Assembly (NCBI GenBank): GCA_963739045.1
Contig: CAVTYY010000004.1
Span: 682,001 to 746,000, forward strand
From: Halobacillus_B sp963739045
GTDB taxonomy: Bacteria; Bacillota; Bacilli; Bacillales; Halobacillaceae
Length of the DNA: 64,000 bases
Reading direction: 5' to 3'
Shown here: positions 1 through 8,302 of the stretch, piece by piece
Numbering within the stretch: the stretch's first letter is position 1
Layout: each line of letters opens with the position of its first letter
Translations under genes and position numbers: made by a program
The notes under the pieces: generated by a model
The model's input: only the letters and a program-made list of their open reading frames with translations
The model's database searches: none
What the model was told of the DNA's origin: nothing

Positions 1-141
1 AGAAGTACTCACTACGCAGACTACGTATCCACCAATGAAGATTCCTATTTAAGCTTGGAAGCCTGGGGAAGCGAAGTGGAAGTGAGTTATGGCCGCGATA
101 TAGAACCTTATGAGATTAAGATTATCGCCGGATCGAAATAA
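1..141 (+). CDS. DUF4178 family protein, C-terminal fragment (5' end outside window)
   Basis: An open frame enters from base 1 and stops at TAA 139-141, giving 46 residues. It ends in a strand-rich segment (YLSLEAWGSEVEVSYG) that resembles the end of DUF4178 domains, which are found beside PspA, DUF350 and spermidine-synthase-like genes. It lies 16 bp before pspA, whose ribosome site overlaps the end of this gene, so the two are probably co-transcribed. The family assignment rests on a short tail plus context. The start and the operon promoter are not in the window. Confidence 0.55.
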   Translation, partial: RSTHYADYVSTNEDSYLSLEAWGSEVEVSYGRDIEPYEIKIIAGSK

Positions 142-157
142 TAAAGGAGGAAGTTAA

Positions 158-829
158 ATGTTTAAATTTTTTAATCGTGTAAAGACTGTCGTGGGTGCAG
201 AGCTGAATTCCATGCTTGATAAGGCAGAAGATCCAGTAAAAATGCTTGAACAGTTTATGAGAGATATGGAAAATGATATTCGTGAAGCAGAAAGTGCTGT
301 CGCCAAGCAAATTGCTAATGAAAAAATGCTGAAACGAAAATATGATGATTCCCAGGCACTGGTAGAAAAACGAATGAAGCAGGCAGAAAAAGCTATCGAA
401 GCCGGGGATGAAGATCTAGCGCGCCGTGCTCTAGAAGATAAGAATAGTCATCAAGAGCAGGCGGAACAGCTTAAAGCTTCCTGGGACCGGGCCGTTGAAG
501 ATTCCAATAATCTTCGGAAAAAGCTTGAGGAAATGAAGAAGGAATACCAGGAAATGAAACTGAAGAAAGATTCTTTGAAAGCACGTGCGGAATCTGCTAA
601 AACGAGAACTAAGATGAATCGTACCATGTCCAATATCGGCGGTGATGAGTCTCGTCAAGGATTTGACCGTATGGAAGAAAAAGTGATGCAGTATGAAGCT
701 GAAGCAGAAACGAGTGAAGATCTATCCCAATCTAATCGCTCATTAGATGATGAGTTTGAAGAGCTGGATAAAGAAGATAGTGTAGATGACGAGTTAGCTG
801 CGCTTAAAAAGAAAATGAATAAAGAATAA
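158..829 (+). CDS. pspA: PspA/IM30 family phage shock protein (membrane stress)
   Basis: A 223-residue, almost wholly helical and highly charged protein with the PspA/IM30 layout: an N-terminal amphipathic helix (MFKFFNRVKTVVGAELN) followed by long coiled coils with many Glu, Lys and Gln residues and an acidic tail. The family oligomerises on the inner leaflet of the membrane and protects it during envelope stress (B. subtilis PspA and LiaH, E. coli PspA). The start is set by AAAGGAGG at 143-150. It is followed by a strong hairpin terminator at 844-881 and then by DUF4247 and DUF350 genes, so read-through may set the expression ratio. The family is clear; whether it equals B. subtilis PspA or LiaH is not resolved. 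Confidence 0.93.
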   Translation: MFKFFNRVKTVVGAELNSMLDKAEDPVKMLEQFMRDMENDIREAESAVAKQIANEKMLKRKYDDSQALVEKRMKQAEKAIEAGDEDLARRALEDKNSHQEQAEQLKASWDRAVEDSNNLRKKLEEMKKEYQEMKLKKDSLKARAESAKTRTKMNRTMSNIGGDESRQGFDRMEEKVMQYEAEAETSEDLSQSNRSLDDEFEELDKEDSVDDELAALKKKMNKE

Positions 830-843
830 AAAGGATTGATTCT

Positions 844-881
844 CGTGCCTGACTAAAATAGTCAGGCACGGAAATTTTTTT
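844..881 (+). terminator. Intrinsic terminator or attenuator after pspA
   Basis: A perfect 12-bp stem (CGTGCCTGACTA, 844-855) with an AAA loop and the complement at 859-870, then GAAATTTTTTT. It stands between pspA and the DUF4247 gene on the same strand, so it probably lowers expression of the downstream genes relative to pspA. Confidence 0.85.
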
Positions 882-896
882 GAGGGGAGGAGTATT

Positions 897-1577
897 GTGA
901 GAAGTTACTTAGGACTAATTATTGTCGGTATCCTTGCTATTTTCTTGCTGTTCAATATTTTCTCTAATGATAATGGGACACAGAGAGGTATGTCAGGCTC
1001 AGATAATTATCAGGAAAATACATATAAAGATTTGCCTTCCGAGCCGGACAAGTCAGAAATTTTGGACACCATCAGCAGCTCCAATGCCTCTTCAATTAGT
1101 ACACTTATTGAAAATGGGTTTCCATTATTGGATACGGTAAAGACAGACAAAGGAATTTCAAAAATCTATGTTACTCAAAAGTTAACTCTTAAAGAGGCAG
1201 CGGATGCTCTGGCTGATAAGATTGAACCGGAAGAAACCAGTAAGAAACAGGATGATAAACAAGTGCTGGTCTATCCAGATCATTTCGTCATTCTTCAAAA
1301 GAGTCAGGAACAGCAGGATGTTGTGTTTATAGAATTAGCAAGCGATCAGTTTGTTCGAAATAATTATTCACCTGGGTTTTTCAACGGTTTAATGACCTAT
1401 TATATTTTGAATAGAGCTCTGGGATCTGACAATTGGTATAATAAACGGAAGTCCGCCTGTAAGGCTCAAGGGAATTGTTATGGAGGTTATGTGCAATCTG
1501 GCAGGTTTAACTCTGGAACAACGGGGTCGTTTCGCGGGTCATCACAACGCGGCGGAGGACCAGGAGCAGGGAAATAA
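897..1577 (+). CDS. DUF4247 family membrane-anchored protein
   Basis: 226 residues starting at GTG 897 behind GAGGGGAGG (882-890). Residues about 4-22 form one hydrophobic segment (signal anchor or uncleaved signal). A soluble domain follows, with a Cys pair near residues 187-193 (ACKAQGNC) and a Gly/Ser/Arg-rich disordered tail (GGY, RGGGPGAGK). The layout fits DUF4247, a family seen beside DUF350 and PspA genes. Function is unknown. The domain is probably outside the membrane if the N-terminus is an anchor. A DUF350 gene follows 16 bp downstream, so the two are probably translated from one message. Confidence 0.75.
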   Translation: MRSYLGLIIVGILAIFLLFNIFSNDNGTQRGMSGSDNYQENTYKDLPSEPDKSEILDTISSSNASSISTLIENGFPLLDTVKTDKGISKIYVTQKLTLKEAADALADKIEPEETSKKQDDKQVLVYPDHFVILQKSQEQQDVVFIELASDQFVRNNYSPGFFNGLMTYYILNRALGSDNWYNKRKSACKAQGNCYGGYVQSGRFNSGTTGSFRGSSQRGGGPGAGK

Positions 1578-1593
1578 TAAAGGAGGATGTTGA

Positions 1594-1989
1594 ATGGAAC
1601 CATATCTAACTACACTCGGATATTTTGTGATTGCTATTTTCGTCGTACTTATCGGCTTATTAATTTTTGAATGGGTTACTACAAAATATAAAGATTGGGA
1701 TGAGATCAGCAGAGGAAATCAGGCTGTAGCTATGTCTGTGACTGGAAAAATCATCGGAATTTGCATTATCCTCTCTTTTGCTATTTATAATAGTTTGACG
1801 ATTTGGGACACGATAATTTGGGGAGCTTACGGGATTGTCCTCCAGATGATTGCGTACTTTCTCTTTGAAATCCTTACAAGAAAATTTTCTGTGCAAGCTA
1901 AGCTCCTGGAAAACAATACAGCGGTCGGCATGGTATCTATAGGGGTTTCTATAGGTCTGGCGTTTGTCATCGGAGCTTCTATTACCTGA
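1594..1989 (+). CDS. DUF350 family integral membrane protein (copy 1)
   Basis: 131 residues with four predicted membrane segments (about residues 6-26, 48-66, 72-93, 108-130) and the DUF350 signature of polar positions between helices (GNQAVAMSVTGKIIG and NTAVGMVSIG). AAGGAGG at 1580-1586 sets the ATG. DUF350 proteins (E. coli YjfL, B. subtilis YshE) lack a proven activity but recur with PspA and polyamine-enzyme genes. The repeated internal motif suggests two similar helix pairs. A second DUF350 gene lies at 59990-60397, so the organism keeps both a cluster copy and the mutS2-linked copy. Confidence 0.85.
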   Translation: MEPYLTTLGYFVIAIFVVLIGLLIFEWVTTKYKDWDEISRGNQAVAMSVTGKIIGICIILSFAIYNSLTIWDTIIWGAYGIVLQMIAYFLFEILTRKFSVQAKLLENNTAVGMVSIGVSIGLAFVIGASIT

Positions 1990-2014
1990 TTTATTTAGTA
2001 CAATATAAGTGCTT

Positions 2015-2051
2015 AAAAGCCACTTAGGACTGATTATCCTGGTGGCTTTTT
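2015..2051 (+). terminator. Intrinsic terminator after DUF350 gene
   Basis: AAAAGCCAC (2015-2023) pairs with GTGGCTTTT (2042-2050), with an inner AGGA/TCCT pair and a T tract. It separates the DUF350 gene from the spermidine-synthase-like gene. Confidence 0.75.
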
Positions 2052-2092
2052 CGAACGGTGAAATTTTAACTTAAGCAATCGGAGTGAACAAC

Positions 2093-3643
2093 ATGGATAA
2101 AGGAAGGCAGAAGAAAACTCACCTCATATACTGGGCTTCAGGAATAGTGTCGATCTGCGGCATTATATTTGAGGTGCTGTTTGGTGCTCTCGGGTCTTAC
2201 ATATTAGGGGACGGGGTAAAACAATACACGTTAACCATAAGCTTATTTCTAACAGGTATGGGTGTGGGGGCAAGTCTAAGTGAACGTGTCTTAAAAAAGT
2301 TAATTATTACATTTATTTGGATTGAATTTCTCGTCGCCATTATTGGCGGATTTTCAAGTTTTATGATGTTTGGGATGACGGCATTTGCGCCAGATGGAAC
2401 GGATGCACTGTTTTTATACCTCATTACTTTTACCATTGGCGGTCTGACAGGTTTGGAGCTCCCGATTCTCATACGTAAAGCTAATGAGATAGGGGAGGAA
2501 CTGAACCGAAGCACGGCTCGTGTTTTATTTTCAGATTATGCTGGAGGTTTGATCGGTGGTCTGCTCTTTGCTTTCTACTTACGGCCGCAAATGGGAATGG
2601 TGAAGAGTGCTTTCTTTGTGGCTTGTATTAACCTTATGGTTGCTGTGGGAATTTTATATTTATTCCGGGCAGAAATTAAGCGGATGGCCTTTCATACAAC
2701 GGCTGCTATCCTGATAGGAATTTTACTTGTGGCCGGTTTGTTTTTTGGAGAAGAAACAGCATTTTCTTTTGAACAAAAACTGTATAAAGATCCTATTATT
2801 TATATGGAAGACAGCTCTTACCAGCATATAGTGTTAACAAAGGAGGAAGGGGATACAAGACTATATTTGAATGGATCTCTGCAGTTTAGTTCTACCGACG
2901 AGAAAAGATACCACGAGTCATTGGTCCATCCTCCTATGGCTTATGCTGACCATCCCGAACATATTTTGGTGCTGGGGGGAGGGGATGGTCTCGCTGTTCG
3001 CGAGCTGTTAAAGTATAAAGAAATAAAAGATATTACTCTAGTGGATTTGGACCCAGCCGTAACAAAATTAGCGGAGAATAATTTCCATTTACTTCAGTTA
3101 AATAAGGACTCTCTACATAATGATAAAGTAAACATCATACATAAAGATGCTTTTCAGTTTCTCGAAAAGGCCCAAGGGTTCTATGATGTAATTCTTGTGG
3201 ATTTGCCAGATCCTAATAATGAAAGTTTAAATAAGCTGTACACGAAAGAATTTTATTCCTTGGTTAGAAATCATTTAAGTCCTAATGGGGCGGCAATGAT
3301 CCAATCAACAAGTCCTGTATTTGCTACTAAAGTGTACTGGACGATTAATAAAACGGTAGAATCGACCGGCTTGTACACCAAAAACTTTCATGTCGACATC
3401 CCGAGCTTCGGAAATTGGGGTTTCGTAATGGCCAGCCGCAAACCGATCAACCTTGATCAAATTCATATAAATCAGCCGACCACTTACTTAACTGATGAAT
3501 TATTAAAAGCAATGACAGTGTTTGGAAAAGATGAAGACCGGGAAATCATATCCAAGGAAGGGAAGAAATTTTCCCTCAAACCTAACACATTGATTGACCC
3601 TCATCTTATTCAGCTTTATGAAGAAGCTTGGCAGAACTATTAG
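2093..3643 (+). CDS. Membrane-anchored spermidine/spermine synthase-like protein
   Basis: About 516 residues. The first roughly 200 form six to seven membrane helices. The rest is a class I methyltransferase-like fold of the polyamine aminopropyltransferase family, with the nucleotide motif LVLGGGDGLAVRE, the acidic strand end TLVDLDP and the catalytic-type motif VDLPDPNNE in place of the usual DSTDP. Soluble SpeE transfers aminopropyl from decarboxylated AdoMet to putrescine. The membrane-fused branch has no settled substrate. I start at ATG 2093 because GGAGTG at 2081-2086 is well spaced; an in-frame GTG at 2084 would overlap that site. It ends the PspA/DUF4247/DUF350 cluster. SpeD, the source of decarboxylated AdoMet, is also in the window (36416). 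Confidence 0.85.
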   Translation: MDKGRQKKTHLIYWASGIVSICGIIFEVLFGALGSYILGDGVKQYTLTISLFLTGMGVGASLSERVLKKLIITFIWIEFLVAIIGGFSSFMMFGMTAFAPDGTDALFLYLITFTIGGLTGLELPILIRKANEIGEELNRSTARVLFSDYAGGLIGGLLFAFYLRPQMGMVKSAFFVACINLMVAVGILYLFRAEIKRMAFHTTAAILIGILLVAGLFFGEETAFSFEQKLYKDPIIYMEDSSYQHIVLTKEEGDTRLYLNGSLQFSSTDEKRYHESLVHPPMAYADHPEHILVLGGGDGLAVRELLKYKEIKDITLVDLDPAVTKLAENNFHLLQLNKDSLHNDKVNIIHKDAFQFLEKAQGFYDVILVDLPDPNNESLNKLYTKEFYSLVRNHLSPNGAAMIQSTSPVFATKVYWTINKTVESTGLYTKNFHVDIPSFGNWGFVMASRKPINLDQIHINQPTTYLTDELLKAMTVFGKDEDREIISKEGKKFSLKPNTLIDPHLIQLYEEAWQNY

Positions 3644-3683
3644 GTGAGGAGTCATAATAATTTTCTAAATTAGGAGTGGTAGA

Positions 3684-4364
3684 GTGAAAGTATCTTATCA
3701 TGGACATTCCGTAGTGAAAGTAGAAGCAAATGGAAAAACGATTCTTTTTGACCCTTATATTTCTGAAAATGGAAACACTGATCTAAACGCAGATGAACAA
3801 AATCCGGATGTCATCCTGTTAACTCATGGACACAATGACCATGTGGGGGACACTTTTGAGATTGCGAAAAGAAGCAACGCACAAATTATCGCCCCTTTCG
3901 AACTGGCCACATATCTTGGAAATAAAGGACTAAACGCACATCCGATGTATATAGGCGGAGGCGGCGACTTTGATTTTGGCCACGTTAAATTTACTCAGGC
4001 CTTCCACGGTTCGTCTTATACGGAAGAAGACGGTACGATCGTTTACACGGGAATGCCTACTGGAATTTTATTAACTATCGAAGGGAAAACAATCTATCAT
4101 GCTGGGGATACTGGATTATTCTCTGATTTGAAAATGATTGGAGAAATGAATGATATCGACGTTGCATTTCTACCGATCGGTGATAATTTCACAATGGGTC
4201 CAGATGATGCGCTAGTTGCAGCTGAATGGCTGAAAGCTAAACAAGTTGTTCCTATTCACTACAACACCTTCGAGCTGATAAATCAGGATGGAAAAGGTTT
4301 CGCTGATAAAGTTAAGCCAGGTAAAGGATTGGCTCTTGAGCCTGGAGAATCCATTGAGCTTTAA
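3684..4364 (+). CDS. UPF0173 metal-dependent hydrolase, metallo-beta-lactamase fold (YtkL-like)
   Basis: 226 residues from GTG 3684, with TAGGAGTGG upstream (3671-3679). The metallo-beta-lactamase signature is present: LTHGHNDHVGD near residues 46-56, a second metal ligand in YHAGDTG, and a C-terminal IHYNTF. Length and sequence match UPF0173 (B. subtilis YtkL). The substrate is unknown; cytoplasmic, no signal peptide. It has its own ribosome site and precedes the ytoI promoter, ending 45 bp before a terminator. Confidence 0.9.
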   Translation: MKVSYHGHSVVKVEANGKTILFDPYISENGNTDLNADEQNPDVILLTHGHNDHVGDTFEIAKRSNAQIIAPFELATYLGNKGLNAHPMYIGGGGDFDFGHVKFTQAFHGSSYTEEDGTIVYTGMPTGILLTIEGKTIYHAGDTGLFSDLKMIGEMNDIDVAFLPIGDNFTMGPDDALVAAEWLKAKQVVPIHYNTFELINQDGKGFADKVKPGKGLALEPGESIEL

Positions 4365-4409
4365 TATTCAATAGGAGTTGGCCATGGGCAAAATGAATGT
4401 AAGCACTAG

Positions 4410-4447
4410 AAAACCCGAACCAGTGTTTTGTATTGGTTCGGGTTTTC
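4410..4447 (+). terminator. Intrinsic terminator (AAAACCCGAACC type)
   Basis: AAAACCCGAACCA (4410-4422) pairs with TGGTTCGGGTTTT (4434-4446) around a GTGTTTTGTAT-like loop. It is one of several look-alike terminators in the window and could act on both strands. Confidence 0.85.
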
Positions 4448-4522
4448 TGTATTTTGCAGTACCATTCACCCCATACATCTTGGTTCCTATTAAAGCAGAT
4501 TTCTGTAATGGGCAGAGAGAAA

Positions 4523-4551
4523 TTGCAGAACAACTGTATCACTTGTATAAT
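4523..4551 (+). promoter_or_regulatory. Sigma-A promoter of ytoI
   Basis: TTGCAG (4523-4528), a 17-bp spacer and TATAAT (4546-4551), 49 bp before the ytoI start. The -10 is perfect and the spacing is ideal. Confidence 0.7.
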
Positions 4552-4600
4552 AACAATAATAGATAAAATTATTAGTACAGTTAGAGAGATTGGTGGATGT

Positions 4601-5914
4601 ATGGCGACTAAACATGAGCAAATATTAGAACATATTGAAGCATTATCCATAGGAAGTAAAATATCGGTAAGACGCATTGCCAAGGCGCTGAATGTAAGTG
4701 AAGGAACCGCTTATCGTGCCATTAAAGAAGCAGAGAATCAGGATCTTGTAAGTACGATGGAGCGCGTCGGAACCATCCGCATAGAAAAAAAGAAAAAAGA
4801 AAACATAGAACGGCTTACGTTTGCTGAAATTATTAATATCGTGGAAGGACAAGTACTCGGGGGCAGGGAAGGTCTTTATAAAACTTTAAATAAGTTTGTG
4901 ATCGGCGCAATGAAGCTTGATGCGATGATGCGATATACAGAAGCGGGTTCCTTGTTAATTGTCGGGAACCGTACCAATGCTCATGAGCTGGCAGTTAAGG
5001 AAGGAGCTGCCGTGCTGGTTACTGGCGGCTTTGATACGTCTGATTCGGTTAAAAAACTGGCCGATGAAAAAAAACTTCCGGTAATCTCTACAAGTTATGA
5101 TACCTTTACTGTCGCGACGATGATCAACCGTGCGATCTATGACCAATTAATTAAGAAGGAAATTGTCTTAGTCGATGATATCTATACCAATTTTAATGAA
5201 TCGAAATATTTACAAACGAAAGATACAGTAGAGAGATGGTACACTTTAAACGAGGAAACCTCTCATAGCAGATACCCTGTAGTGGATCCTCATAACAGGG
5301 TAGTAGGGGTGGTTACTTCCAAAGATGTCATTGGAAAAGGTAAGTCGTTTACGATCGATAAAGTAATGACCAAGAATCCGATGACGGTACATACCCATAC
5401 TTCTTTAGCTAATGCAGCTCATATGATGGTGTGGGAAGGGATTGAATTAATGCCTGTAGTAGATTCGGCGCACAAACTGCAAGGAATTATTTCCCGGCAG
5501 GATGTACTGAAAGCCCTTCAGCATCTGCAAAGGCAGCCGCAGGTAGGGGAAACGATTGATGATTTAGCAACGAAACAGCTGGAATTAGTGGAAGATGATG
5601 AGCATAGTTACGTATTAACTACCCGGGTCACTCCGCAAATGACCAATCAGCTCGGAACGATGTCCTATGGGGTGTTCACCTCATTAGTTACCGAAGCCTC
5701 AAGCAGGCTGTTAAGGAAGTATAAGAAAGGTGACCTAGTCGTTGAAAATCTATCCATATACTTTATAAAGCCTGTACAGCTTGAAAGTGATATTGAAATT
5801 AGACCGACAATATTAGAGGTCGGTCGTAAACTGGCAAAAGTTGATGTAGAAGTCCATCATAATCGCTCGATCGTTGGTAAAGCTCTCCTTATGGCGCAAT
5901 TAATTGATCGATAA
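4601..5914 (+). CDS. ytoI: YtoI: HTH-DRTGG-CBS-hotdog regulatory protein
   Basis: 437 residues from ATG 4601 (GGTGG at 4592-4596). In order: an N-terminal helix-turn-helix (about 20-60, IAKALNVSEGTAYRAIKEAE), a DRTGG-type domain (about 80-190), two CBS repeats (about 195-310, with YPVVDPHNRVVGVV and MPVVDSAHKLQGII) and a C-terminal hotdog/MaoC-like domain (about 335-435). CBS pairs usually bind adenine nucleotides, so it is plausibly a transcription regulator sensing a nucleotide and perhaps an acyl-CoA, but no function is established. The longer frame starting at 4433 would run through the terminator and promoter and is rejected. Confidence 0.88.
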   Translation: MATKHEQILEHIEALSIGSKISVRRIAKALNVSEGTAYRAIKEAENQDLVSTMERVGTIRIEKKKKENIERLTFAEIINIVEGQVLGGREGLYKTLNKFVIGAMKLDAMMRYTEAGSLLIVGNRTNAHELAVKEGAAVLVTGGFDTSDSVKKLADEKKLPVISTSYDTFTVATMINRAIYDQLIKKEIVLVDDIYTNFNESKYLQTKDTVERWYTLNEETSHSRYPVVDPHNRVVGVVTSKDVIGKGKSFTIDKVMTKNPMTVHTHTSLANAAHMMVWEGIELMPVVDSAHKLQGIISRQDVLKALQHLQRQPQVGETIDDLATKQLELVEDDEHSYVLTTRVTPQMTNQLGTMSYGVFTSLVTEASSRLLRKYKKGDLVVENLSIYFIKPVQLESDIEIRPTILEVGRKLAKVDVEVHHNRSIVGKALLMAQLIDR

Positions 5915-5945
5915 AAAAAGCCGCTGAGCGTGCAGCGGCTTTTTC
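5914..5945. terminator. Bidirectional terminator between ytoI and ytpI
   Basis: AAAAAGCCGCTG pairs with CAGCGGCTTTTT (5933-5944). The A and T tracts on the two sides suit the convergent ytoI (+) and ytpI (-) genes. Confidence 0.85.
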
Positions 5946-5946
5946 A

Positions 5947-6240
5947 TTAGTAGGATTGTTGTTTTGAATACTCTCTTTGGTAATGTTTGGAGGCTTTCCA
6001 GCCATAGCGGAATTGGATAATTCCAAGGATAACGAAAACAATTCCTATAAATAAAGAAAGACGGGTTTGGTAGGCTAGATACTGATTGATTCCGAAGAAA
6101 GTTACAAGACTGCCTAGGAATATTTTCGAGCGGCTGTTTAAGTATTCTTGTGTTAACGGGTCTTTAGCTCTGACTACCATGACCTTATAATAGATATAAA
6201 GCACAAGGGAAATAAGTATACATGCTGAAAAAATGATCAC
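5947..6240 (-). CDS. ytpI: YtpI-like small membrane protein
   Basis: 97 residues with three hydrophobic segments (about 2-20, 43-58, 63-80) and a basic C-terminus. Length, topology and position between ytoI and nrnA match B. subtilis YtpI, whose role is unknown. It is transcribed opposite to its neighbours and diverges from nrnA across about 125 bp. No catalytic motif is seen. Confidence 0.8.
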   Translation of the reverse strand: MIIFSACILISLVLYIYYKVMVVRAKDPLTQEYLNSRSKIFLGSLVTFFGINQYLAYQTRLSLFIGIVFVILGIIQFRYGWKASKHYQREYSKQQSY

Positions 6241-6365
6241 TATGATCGACTCCTGAACTTGTTTTTATAATTCATATTGTAGCCTATGTTATGCAGTTTT
6301 GCTACCTGTGAGAGGAAAACAATGGAGGAGAAAAAATTAAAGACCTGATAAGAAAGGAATTTATT

Positions 6366-7319
6366 ATGTATAAACAGGAAATTGGAAAAGAAATTAAACA
6401 GTTTGACACCATCATCATTCATCGTCACGTCCGTCCGGATCCGGATGCTTTTGGATCTCAAGCGGGGCTGGCAGAGATCATTAAAGCGAGCTTTCCTGAA
6501 AAAAAAGTGAAGGTTACAGGTGAAGAAGATCCTGAACTATTATTTTTAACAGAGATGGACAGAGTGGAAGATCAAGACTATGAAAATGCCTTAGTTATCG
6601 TTTGTGATACAGCCAACCAGGCCAGGGTAGATGACCAGAGGTTTAAGAATGGCAAGAAGCTTATTAAAATTGATCACCATCCTGTTGTAGATGAATATGG
6701 CGATATTCAATGGGTCGATACTAATGCGAGTTCGACCTGTGAAATGGTATATAGTTTATATTTGGAAATCTGTCAGGAAGGGTTCAAGATGAATGAAAAA
6801 GCAGCACGGCTACTTTATGCAGGCATAGTTGGAGATACAGGGCGGTTTCTTTTTCCGAGTACGACCAAGCAGACTCTTCAATATGCAGCTGAATTAGTCA
6901 CGTACTCTTTTGACCGGCCATTGCTCTATAATCAACTTTACAAAACATCGATAAAAGTTGCTAAATTGAAAGGCTACATTCTTCAGCACTTTACGGTCCA
7001 TGAGGAAGGATACAGTACAATTCGTTTGTCGAAGGAAACCCTAGATAAGTTTGAACTAACCGCCTCCGAAACGAGCCAACTCGTCGGTTTACTTGGAGAT
7101 ATTGAAGGGATATTATCATGGGTGTTTTTTGTGGAGGAAGAAGATATCATTCGTGTACGATTAAGATCAAAAGGTCCAGTTATTAATGAAATTGCTGCTG
7201 CCCATAATGGCGGCGGTCATCCTATGGCAGCAGGAGCCACGGCTTATTCTTGGGAAGAAACAGAAGAAATTGCTGAAGAATTAAAAAAGGTATGTAAAGA
7301 TTTTCAGCAAGACCTGTAA
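6366..7319 (+). CDS. nrnA: Bifunctional oligoribonuclease / pAp phosphatase NrnA (DHH-DHHA1)
   Basis: 317 residues. The DHH phosphoesterase motifs are in order: RHVRPDPDAFGSQ (about 19-31), the metal Asp in VCDTA (about 80), IDHHP (about 103-107) and GDTGRF (about 159-164). The C-terminal DHHA1 domain carries NGGGHPMAAGA. NrnA (YtqI) degrades 2-5 nt RNA to mononucleotides and dephosphorylates pAp, the latter recycling sulfate-assimilation waste. The start at ATG 6366 follows AGAAAGGA. All key residues are intact. Confidence 0.95.
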   Translation: MYKQEIGKEIKQFDTIIIHRHVRPDPDAFGSQAGLAEIIKASFPEKKVKVTGEEDPELLFLTEMDRVEDQDYENALVIVCDTANQARVDDQRFKNGKKLIKIDHHPVVDEYGDIQWVDTNASSTCEMVYSLYLEICQEGFKMNEKAARLLYAGIVGDTGRFLFPSTTKQTLQYAAELVTYSFDRPLLYNQLYKTSIKVAKLKGYILQHFTVHEEGYSTIRLSKETLDKFELTASETSQLVGLLGDIEGILSWVFFVEEEDIIRVRLRSKGPVINEIAAAHNGGGHPMAAGATAYSWEETEEIAEELKKVCKDFQQDL

Positions 7320-7414
7320 TGGAAAATCCACGAACTGGGAACGGTAAGCGGAAGAGACGGACGATGCAGTGAAATATCAGGACGGACTAGTGAATTCATT
7401 TTACGTTAAATAAG

Positions 7415-7441
7415 AAAACCCGGACCGCTGGTTCGGGTTTT
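7415..7441. terminator. Bidirectional terminator between nrnA and ytrI
   Basis: AAAACCCGGACC (7415-7426) pairs with GGTTCGGGTTTT (7430-7441) with one G-T pair. It lies in the convergent gap and belongs to the same look-alike hairpin group as those at 4410 and 19369. Confidence 0.8.
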
Positions 7442-7466
7442 CAGTTGAATGAATTTTCCTCTCTCG

Positions 7467-7970
7467 TTAATTTTCTAAACCAATGTCTAATTTTAATTTC
7501 AGTGTTGGCCCCACTATAAGCTGGCGGACGATGAGCTGATAGGTGAAATCTTCAACTACGAATTTTTTGTTTTCAATTGCGGCTATGATTAGGTCGGTTT
7601 GCGAAGCAGCGTCTTTAATTTCCTTACCGGGAATGGAATCTAACTGCTGTTTGACTAATGAAGAGAGTTGGTGCTGGGTAAGTAAATCTACTTGTAGTTT
7701 CTTAGCGTTTGTATAGTGCACAGTGATCTCTTCAACCTTCAGCAGGTTATTATCTTTATCCTCTGGCTCACCTTCATTGGAGAGCAGTCCTTCATATTTA
7801 GCTTCTAGTTCAATAAGCTCTGAATTTAATTCTATATTTTCCTGCGTATAACTTTCATGAAGCTTTCCATGGATAAAGATGAAGAGTAAATAGCCGGCGA
7901 TCAACCCAAGTATAATTCCGGCAAAGAAGCGGTGCCACTCCTTACTTCTAAGTTGAGGTGGGATATACAT
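7467..7970 (-). CDS. ytrI: YtrI sporulation membrane protein
   Basis: 167 residues starting MYIPPQLRSKEW. One membrane helix (about 15-35) is followed by a coiled coil (about 40-65) and a small C-terminal alpha/beta domain, as in YtrI. In B. subtilis ytrI and ytrH are expressed in the mother cell and needed for efficient sporulation. I place the start at 7970 (GAGAGGAAG upstream on the minus strand); an extension to 7997 would overlap ytrH. The ytrH stop and the ytrI start share a base (TAATG), so translation is coupled. Confidence 0.85.
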   Translation of the reverse strand: MYIPPQLRSKEWHRFFAGIILGLIAGYLLFIFIHGKLHESYTQENIELNSELIELEAKYEGLLSNEGEPEDKDNNLLKVEEITVHYTNAKKLQVDLLTQHQLSSLVKQQLDSIPGKEIKDAASQTDLIIAAIENKKFVVEDFTYQLIVRQLIVGPTLKLKLDIGLEN

Positions 7971-8302
7971 TAGGTCACTTCCTCTCCAAGCAGCCATTCC
8001 ACGAGTAAGAGTGCAGCCTGGACACCTCCCATAGCTGAAATGATAATCATCACTTGTTTAAATAAATCAAATGTAGAGCCTTCAAATATTCCCTTTTCAA
8101 AATTACTGATTGCATCAAACGTTCCGCCAATGGCTGCTACAATCGCCCATATCCTTAAGCCTTTAGCAATGCGGAACATAGAAGTCATGGGAGCTTCTCC
8201 AGTAAGGAAACTTCCGATACTGCCGATAAGCGTTCCTCCCGCAATTACTCCAAAAGCGATAAAGAAGCATTGAGTCATGGATATAATTAATCGATCTTCC
8301 AT
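7970..8302 (-). CDS. ytrH: YtrH sporulation membrane protein
   Basis: 110 residues with three hydrophobic segments (about 5-32, 48-62, 82-103). Length and position upstream of ytrI and divergent from dnaE match B. subtilis YtrH, a sporulation protein of the mother cell. It ends in the TAATG overlap with ytrI. I looked for a sigma-E promoter in the 136-bp divergent region and did not find a convincing one. Confidence 0.85.
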   Translation of the reverse strand: MEDRLIISMTQCFFIAFGVIAGGTLIGSIGSFLTGEAPMTSMFRIAKGLRIWAIVAAIGGTFDAISNFEKGIFEGSTFDLFKQVMIIISAMGGVQAALLLVEWLLGEEVT

